From Aureimonas ureilytica DSM 18598 = NBRC 106430 (GTDB taxonomy: Bacteria > Pseudomonadota > Alphaproteobacteria > Rhizobiales > Rhizobiaceae), in the NCBI RefSeq assembly GCF_000382705.1, contig NZ_ARQE01000004.1:388613-452612 (forward strand): 64,000 bases of DNA, read 5' to 3'. The number at the start of each line of letters is the position of its first letter. The first letter of the stretch is position 1. Position numbers and translations under genes: made by a program. Positions 59,194-64,000 of this stretch are shown here, piece by piece. The notes beneath the pieces were generated by a model that had not been told where the DNA came from, did no database searches, and was given only the letters and a program-made list of their open reading frames with translations.

Positions 59194-60786
59194 ATGAGCG
59201 ACCTGATGGAACCAGCGGCAAGCAATGTCGCGGAATATTCCGTGTCGGAGATTTCCGGGGCGCTGAAGCGCACGGTGGAGGACACGTTCGCCCATGTGCG
59301 CGTGCGCGGCGAGATTTCCGGCTATCGCGGCCCGCATTCCTCGGGCCATGCCTATTTCGCGCTGAAGGACGACAAGGCGCGGCTGGAAGCCGTGGTCTGG
59401 CGCGGCAGCTTCGGCAAGCTCGCCTTCAAGCCCGAGGAAGGGCTGGAGGTCATCGCCACCGGCCGGCTCACGACCTTCCCCGGCTCGTCCAAGTACCAGA
59501 TCGTCATCGAGGCGATGGAGCCGGCGGGCGCGGGCGCGCTCATGGCGCTCCTCAACGAGCGCCGTCTGAAGCTCGAAGCCGAAGGGCTGTTCGCCGCCGA
59601 GCGCAAGCGCGCCCTGCCCTTCCTGCCGCGCGTCATCGGCGTCGTCACCTCGCCCACCGGCGCGGTGATCCGCGATATCCGCCACCGCATCGCCGACCGG
59701 TTTCCGCTCCATGTCCTCGTCTGGCCGGTGCGCGTTCAGGGCGAGACCTGTGGCGCCGAGGTCGCGGCGGCGATCGAGGGTTTCAATGCCATCGCGCCGG
59801 GGGCCAAGATCCCGCGCCCCGACCTACTGATCGTGGCGCGCGGCGGCGGCAGCCTCGAAGACCTCTGGGGCTTCAACGACGAAGCCGTGGTGCGCGCGGC
59901 GGCCGCCTCCGCGATCCCGCTGATCTCGGCGGTCGGCCACGAAACCGACTGGACGCTGATCGACCATGCCGCCGACCGGCGCGCGCCGACGCCGACGGGC
60001 GCTGCCGAAATGGCCGTTCCCGTGCGCGCCGAGCTTCTGGCGGTGCTGGCGGCGATCGAAGCGCGCAGCGGCGCGGCGATCTCGCGCACGCTGCAGGCCG
60101 AGCGGCGCGCGGTCGGCAATCTGGCGCGCGCCCTGCCCTCGCCCGACATGCTGCTCGCCCTGCCGCGACGGCGGCTCGACGAGGCGGACGGCGCGCTGGA
60201 GCGCAACCAGCGGCTTCTTCTCGGCGAGCGTCGGCGGCGCCTCGCCGAATCCGCCTTCCAGCTTTCGCCCTCGCGGCTGGAAGCGGCGATCCGCGACAAG
60301 CGCGCGGACCTGCGCCATCTCGATTCCGTTCTGATCCACCGGCTCGACGCGGGGCTCCGCCAGCAGCGCCATGCGCTGGACCGGCTCGCCTCCGCCCTGC
60401 GCCCGCATGTCGTGGCGCAGCGCAGCGGCGAAGCGCGCCACCGGCTGGTGGTGGCCTCCGACCGGATGGACCGTGCCTTCGCCATGCTGCAGGACCGGCG
60501 CCGCGCCGCGCTCGCCGGCGCCTGGCGCGTCGCCTCCAGTCTCGATCCGCGTCAGGTGCTGGAGCGCGGCTATGCCATCGTGCGCGGCGAGAACGACGTG
60601 CCGATCACCCGCGCCGAGGACCTCGTGCCGGGCTCGCATTTCCAGATCGAGTTCGCGCGCGGCCATCGCCGGGCCGCCGTCGCCGGCTCCCTCGACGCGG
60701 ACGTCCAGCCGACCGCCCGCCCGGCCAAGGGCGCCAAGCGGGCCCGGCGCGAGCAGATCGAGGAGGTTCAGGGCGATCTGTTCTGA
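59194..60786 (+). CDS. xseA: Exodeoxyribonuclease VII large subunit
   Basis: Catalytic subunit of the single-strand exonuclease VII, which acts with XseB. The 530-residue protein has an N-terminal OB-fold with [23 protein letters not shown], the conserved [12 protein letters not shown] and [16 protein letters not shown] motifs, and [16 protein letters not shown] long coiled-coil region (about 280-430) follows. It starts four bases after the LysR stop, an odd partner for a nuclease. No xseB is in this window. Confidence 0.96.
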   Translation: MSDLMEPAASNVAEYSVSEISGALKRTVEDTFAHVRVRGEISGYRGPHSSGHAYFALKDDKARLEAVVWRGSFGKLAFKPEEGLEVIATGRLTTFPGSSKYQIVIEAMEPAGAGALMALLNERRLKLEAEGLFAAERKRALPFLPRVIGVVTSPTGAVIRDIRHRIADRFPLHVLVWPVRVQGETCGAEVAAAIEGFNAIAPGAKIPRPDLLIVARGGGSLEDLWGFNDEAVVRAAAASAIPLISAVGHETDWTLIDHAADRRAPTPTGAAEMAVPVRAELLAVLAAIEARSGAAISRTLQAERRAVGNLARALPSPDMLLALPRRRLDEADGALERNQRLLLGERRRRLAESAFQLSPSRLEAAIRDKRADLRHLDSVLIHRLDAGLRQQRHALDRLASALRPHVVAQRSGEARHRLVVASDRMDRAFAMLQDRRRAALAGAWRVASSLDPRQVLERGYAIVRGENDVPITRAEDLVPGSHFQIEFARGHRRAAVAGSLDADVQPTARPAKGAKRARREQIEEVQGDLF

Positions 60787-60853
60787 GGGCGGGAGGCGCC
60801 CCTTCGACACGCGGGGGCCCCCTGAGCCGGACATTTCGTCGATTCACCTGTGC

Positions 60854-60872
60854 GGGGGACAGATTATCCCCC
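60854..60872. promoter_or_regulatory. Inverted repeat GGGGGA-N7-TCCCCC before the LuxR-type gene
   Basis: A perfect 6-bp inverted repeat with a seven-base spacer, 80 bases before the regulator start, just ahead of a TTGGCA-like -35 box at 60876-60881. Its position and symmetry suit an operator, possibly for autoregulation. Confidence 0.45.
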
Positions 60873-60951
60873 AATTTGGCACAAACTTCCCTGTCGTCAG
60901 GCCCCGCTTTCGAAGTATTCGTTCAAGATCAGGCCGAGGCGGGACAAGACG

Positions 60952-62037
60952 ATGAGCGACGATCGGTTCGATGAAACCGTTTCTGCGATCTACGAGGCAG
61001 CGCTGCTCCCCACCCTGTGGCCGGCGGTTCTGTCGCGGCTTTGCGAGGATCTAGGCTTCATGGGCGGCCTCGTGACCATGCGGTCCGAGGCAGCGGAAAG
61101 CTGGATCTACACGCCGACCATGAAGAGCATCTCGATGGAGTTCGCGGCCGGGGGCTGGCCGGCGCGCAACGAGCGCATGACGCGCATCCTTCAGCTCAAT
61201 TCCTGTTCCTTCGTACAGGATTTCGACCTGTTCACGCCCGAGGAGTGGGAAACCTCGCCGCTTTATCGCGAGTTTCTCTTTCCGCGCGGCCATGGCTACG
61301 GCGCGGGCACGCTGATCTCGACGCCCGGCCGCACCCAGATCATCGTCGCCCTGGAGCGCCTGCTGCGCGAAGGGCCGGTGTCGGCCGAAACGATCCAGCG
61401 CCTCGACCGGCTGCGCCCGCACATGGCGCGCGCCCTCGTGCTTCAGGAAGCCTCGCAGCGCCAGCAGGCGCAGACCATGCTCGACAGCCTGTCCCTTGCG
61501 GGCCTTGCCGCCGCGATCGTCTCGGGGAGCGGGCGGATCGTCGCCGCCAATGCCGAGTTCGAGACGCTCGACGCGCAATTGCCGATCACCGCCCGCGACC
61601 AGCTTCTGCCCTCCGATGCGCCCGTGCGCCTCCAGTTGCAGACGGCGCTCGCCGACATCTCCCCCGAGACGGTGCGCTCCATCGCCGTGCCTGGGACGGA
61701 AAGCGCCGACGCCTTCGTGCTGCATGTCCTGCCCTTGCGCCGGAACGCGCGCGACCTCGCTCCGCTGGGGGCGGCGATTCTTCTCGCCTCGCGGGTGATG
61801 CGCGTCGGCGAAACCACCGATTCCACCCGTCTCCTGCGCACGCTCTACGACCTCACCCGGTCCGAGGCGAAGGTGGCGCTGGCGATTCTCGGCGGCTCGA
61901 GCCTCCGCGAGATCGCCGCGCGCGACGGCCTCAGCTACGAGACCGTGCGCTCCTTCGCCAAGAGCGCCTATGGCAAGACGGGCAGCGACGGGCAGGTCGA
62001 ACTCGTGCGCCGTCTGTCGATCCTCACCGCGCGCTGA
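60952..62037 (+). CDS. LuxR-type helix-turn-helix regulator
   Basis: A 361-residue regulator. The C-terminal HTH (about 298-355) reads LTRSEAKVALAILGGSSLREIAARDGLSYETVRSFAKSAYGKTG, the GerE/LuxR DNA-binding pattern. The N-terminal part (1-185) is a helical/GAF-like sensor found in uncharacterised Rhizobiales regulators, followed by a PAS-like segment near 190-290. It does not resemble an acyl-homoserine-lactone domain, and no luxI is nearby. ATG 60952 has GAGGCGGGA upstream. Ligand and targets are unknown. Confidence 0.85.
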   Translation: MSDDRFDETVSAIYEAALLPTLWPAVLSRLCEDLGFMGGLVTMRSEAAESWIYTPTMKSISMEFAAGGWPARNERMTRILQLNSCSFVQDFDLFTPEEWETSPLYREFLFPRGHGYGAGTLISTPGRTQIIVALERLLREGPVSAETIQRLDRLRPHMARALVLQEASQRQQAQTMLDSLSLAGLAAAIVSGSGRIVAANAEFETLDAQLPITARDQLLPSDAPVRLQLQTALADISPETVRSIAVPGTESADAFVLHVLPLRRNARDLAPLGAAILLASRVMRVGETTDSTRLLRTLYDLTRSEAKVALAILGGSSLREIAARDGLSYETVRSFAKSAYGKTGSDGQVELVRRLSILTAR

Positions 62038-62395
62038 AGACCCGTCCGGACGCTTCCCGCCGAAAGGCGACACGGCTTTGCGCGCCGTCGCGACGGGCGA
62101 CGACGTTCGATGCGAGATCGATCGAGGCGGCGTCTTGTAGGGAAGGCGAATGGGCTCGCAAGCACCGCCCCGGTCCTGTGCTGCCGACGAGCCACGGGTC
62201 GTCGCCGCTCGCCGCCCTGTGGCAGAGGAGCAACGTCGGTGACGAAGCCGCGAGAGCGGCGGCGCCCGACGCCTTTCCGCCGCGTTTGCATGGCACGACC
62301 GCATCCGTCAGCGCCTCGTCGCATGCGTCGAATCGACCTTGCCGACGAAAGCGCGCGACCTGCGCCACAAAGAGGTCCCTCGCGTCTTTCACACC
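62038..62395. other. 358-base region without a recognisable gene
   Basis: GC-rich sequence with open frames on both strands but no recognisable protein, Shine-Dalgarno-linked start or strong terminator. Short GATCGATC and CGACGACG runs occur. I see no RNA gene here. Confidence 0.5.
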
Positions 62396-62710
62396 ATGGC
62401 TGTCTGGATTCGCCTTCTTGCTCTGATCTTCGTCTGCATGACGTTCACGGGGTCGCTCGCCGCGGCCGAGCGTGCCGTCGCGTGGGCCGATTGCGGTGCG
62501 AGCCTTGGCGTGACCAGCGCGGGGGATGCCGACACGCCGAGCACGGATGCGGCGCGGCATCTGTTCTGTCAGGTCGCCTCCAGCATCCTGCCCTCGGAGA
62601 TCAGCCCCAAGCGCCCGCGCCTCACCCGCGCGATGGACGCCCCGCGCGAAAGCCCGCTTCTGTCGCGCACCGTCGCCCCGCGAGAACGCCCGCCGCGACA
62701 GGCCGCCTGA
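62396..62710 (+). CDS. Hypothetical small secreted protein
   Basis: A possible 104-residue protein. Residues 1-24 look like a signal peptide (one Arg, a Leu/Ile/Phe core, then LAAA). The mature part has two cysteines (in ADCGA and FCQVA), which could form a disulfide, and an Arg/Pro-rich tail. I know no family for it. The Shine-Dalgarno is poor: the nearest AGAGG is about 20 bases upstream. Support is the signal-like start and the codon pattern; it may not be real. Confidence 0.4.
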   Translation: MAVWIRLLALIFVCMTFTGSLAAAERAVAWADCGASLGVTSAGDADTPSTDAARHLFCQVASSILPSEISPKRPRLTRAMDAPRESPLLSRTVAPRERPPRQAA

Positions 62711-62879
62711 GACGACGCGCCGCCGAGCGTTTCGCCCGCCCTCTGGCGTGGCGACAAGTGCTTGGCCCCTTCTCGCGTCCCGCTCGCGCCGCGCTCCTCA
62801 CCCGGGCGCTTTCCCTTTCGCTCGCCCCATAGTGCGCCGGTTTCGGCGTGCGCGGCGATCTCTGCTTGAGTTCCTTCTC

Positions 62880-63611
62880 ATGACCCTTTCTTCGTCCGGG
62901 CCGCGCGCCCGCCTGTCGCGCCGCGCCTTTCTGGTGGGCGGCAGCACGCTGTTTCTCGGCGGCTGCGTCACCGCGCAGACGCCCGCGCCCGCCTTGCTCC
63001 CGAGCGTCCCGGCGCCCCCGCCGCCCCTGCCGGCCGCCGTGCCCCTCATGTACCGCGCGGCGGAGGGCGAGCCGTTCGAGGTCGCCGCCGTCGATCCCAC
63101 AAAGATTCCCGAGCGCTACTGGCGGCGCGAGGTGCCCTTCGTCACGTCGGAAGCGCCGGGCACGGTGATCGTCGATACGCAGGCCAAGCATCTCTACCAT
63201 GTGCGCCCCGGCGGCACGGCCATGCGCTACGGGATCGGCGTCGGGCGCGAGGGCTTCTCCTGGGAGGGGCGCGCCATCATCGCCTACAAGCGGCGCTGGC
63301 CGCGCTGGACGCCGCCCGACAGCATGGTGGCACGCCAGCCGGAACTGCGGCCCTACAGCATCGCCAATGGCGGCATGGACCCCGGCCCGCGCAATCCGCT
63401 CGGCGCGCGCGCCCTCTATATCCACCAGAACGGAACGGACACGCTGTATCGGCTGCACGGGACGTTCCAGCCCTGGTCGATCGGCAAGGCCGTTTCCTCG
63501 GGCTGCATCCGGCTCCTGAACCAGGACGTCATCCATCTTTTCGACGAGGTGCGGGACGGCAGTCCGATCGTGGTGCATCAGGCCGGCCTGCCGGACGCGG
63601 TGACGGTCTGA
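62880..63611 (+). CDS. L,D-transpeptidase with Tat-type lipoprotein signal
   Basis: A third YkuD enzyme, 243 residues. The N-terminus has SRRAFLVGG, a twin-arginine-like motif, followed by a hydrophobic stretch and the lipobox LGGC, so it may be exported folded and lipidated. A Pro/Ala linker (about 35-65) precedes the YkuD domain with PGTVIVDTQAKHLYHV, RLHGTFQPW and VSSGCIRL with catalytic Cys209. Where the other two copies have MIARERAKG this one has MVARQPELR, so it is a distant paralogue. It has a poor Shine-Dalgarno. Confidence 0.9.
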   Translation: MTLSSSGPRARLSRRAFLVGGSTLFLGGCVTAQTPAPALLPSVPAPPPPLPAAVPLMYRAAEGEPFEVAAVDPTKIPERYWRREVPFVTSEAPGTVIVDTQAKHLYHVRPGGTAMRYGIGVGREGFSWEGRAIIAYKRRWPRWTPPDSMVARQPELRPYSIANGGMDPGPRNPLGARALYIHQNGTDTLYRLHGTFQPWSIGKAVSSGCIRLLNQDVIHLFDEVRDGSPIVVHQAGLPDAVTV

Positions 63612-63715
63612 GCCATCAGGCGCTCGAACTCGGGCGTGCCGCCCTGGCGCTCCGGCCCCTCGCGGGGGCCGGGGCTCGCAGCACGAGCCTCGTCCAGGGT
63701 CCGTAACAGCCTCTA

Positions 63716-64000
63716 GAGCGTTTCAGGTTTTGACGGAAGCATAGCCTGCGTTTTCGAAGTAGTTTGCGCATTCGTCGGACGGGATGGTGGTGACGAGGTG
63801 GCCGACGTGTCGCCACGTTTCCTCGATGGTCCGCTTCTGGGCCATGCGCATCCAATGCTTGATCTTGGCGAAGGCCTGTTCGATCGGATTGAGGTCGGGC
63901 GAGTAGGGCGGCAGGTACCAGAGCCGTGCCCCGGCCGCCTGGATCATCCGGCGGATCTCGGCCGACTTGTGCGAGCCGAGGTTATCCATGACGACGATGT
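63716..64000 (-). mobile_element. IS630-family insertion sequence (one end, cut by window edge)
   Basis: The transposase frame ends at 63723 on the minus strand. A TA dinucleotide at 63714-63715, within CTAG, fits the TA target of IS630 elements, so the element end is put at about 63716. The other end and both full terminal repeats lie outside the window. Confidence 0.75.
63723..64000 (-). CDS. IS630-family transposase, C-terminal part
   Basis: The last 92 codons of a DDE transposase. The second acidic residue lies in [12 protein letters not shown] and the third in [22 protein letters not shown], the DDE signature of IS630/Tc1 elements. The frame continues past base 64000, so the start and the first aspartate are not visible. 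It ends GYASVKT. It converges on the L,D-transpeptidase gene, 111 bases away. Confidence 0.92.
   Translation of the reverse strand, partial: IVVMDNLGSHKSAEIRRMIQAAGARLWYLPPYSPDLNPIEQAFAKIKHWMRMAQKRTIEETWRHVGHLVTTIPSDECANYFENAGYASVKT

Noticed and set aside
60877..60892. A sigma-54 promoter (TGGCAC) before the LuxR-type gene
   Set aside because: The GG and GC elements are not ten bases apart, and no TTGC lies at the -12 position.
62024..62560. A 178-residue minus-strand gene in the gap after the LuxR-type regulator
   Set aside because: There is no Shine-Dalgarno, no recognisable domain, and an Arg/Ala-rich shadow composition; it also runs into the regulator's stop.

Overview
The window is high-GC chromosomal DNA with almost no gaps between genes. 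Gene content and order point to an alphaproteobacterium of the order Hyphomicrobiales (Rhizobiales), probably near Aurantimonadaceae or Rhizobiaceae. The markers are a rhizobial-type glycogen cluster, a short HisG beside HisZ and HisS, a plant/alpha-type glutamate-cysteine ligase, DUF2093, DUF4170, DUF2585, DUF1127 and DUF29 proteins, YkuD L,D-transpeptidases, a CIRCE-controlled groESL operon and EcfG-like stress promoters. This placement is inferred from gene families, not from a marker-gene tree.

Layout. 1-7.5 kb: glycogen cluster glgP(3' end)-glgC-glgA-pgm-DUF2585-glgX, with three successive ATGA stop/start overlaps and no glgB between glgP and glgC. 7.6-9.9 kb: mutL and a DUF2093 gene. 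9.95-15.5 kb, minus strand: an envelope block reading pmbA/tldE, cysQ-like phosphatase, DUF4170, DUF374 acyltransferase, waaA, lpxK. 15.6-18.6 kb: a CPA2 cation/proton antiporter and a type IB topoisomerase. 18.7-25.6 kb, minus strand: patatin, two M16 peptidases (one without the zinc motif), rsmD, and an RluB-type pseudouridine synthase with very long Arg/Gly-rich tails. 25.6-34 kb: tadA, then on the minus strand a lipoprotein, ileS, ribF, a HAD hydrolase and a TadG/von Willebrand protein. 34-36.4 kb: groES-groEL with an RpoH-like promoter, CIRCE and a terminator. 36.4-40.2 kb: DUF29, TauE/SafE, CsbD, fumC, DoxX. 40.2-44.4 kb, minus strand: hisS-hisZ-hisG and tag. 44.5-47.2 kb: a DUF2927 protein and two tandem L,D-transpeptidases. 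47.3-51.4 kb, minus strand: glcD-glcE-glcF. 51.5-57.6 kb: a small stress-type protein, an SDR, rsmE, gshA, a DUF937-like protein and a CorC/HlyC protein. 57.7-63.6 kb: DUF1127, a LysR regulator, xseA, a LuxR-type regulator, a small secreted protein and a Tat-type L,D-transpeptidase. The window ends inside an IS630-family transposase at 63.7-64 kb.

Functional themes: glycogen synthesis and breakdown; lipid A/Kdo and peptidoglycan-envelope assembly; rRNA and tRNA modification; protein folding; histidine synthesis; glycolate oxidation; glutathione synthesis. I found no CRISPR array, tRNA, rRNA, prophage or defence island. Nothing here is a clearly undescribed multi-gene system. The points most worth a second look are two stem-loops between groES and groEL, candidate EcfG promoters, DUF2585 coupled into the glycogen cluster, three divergent L,D-transpeptidases within 18 kb, the disordered tails of the pseudouridine synthase, and an AT-rich patch inside the TadG-like gene.
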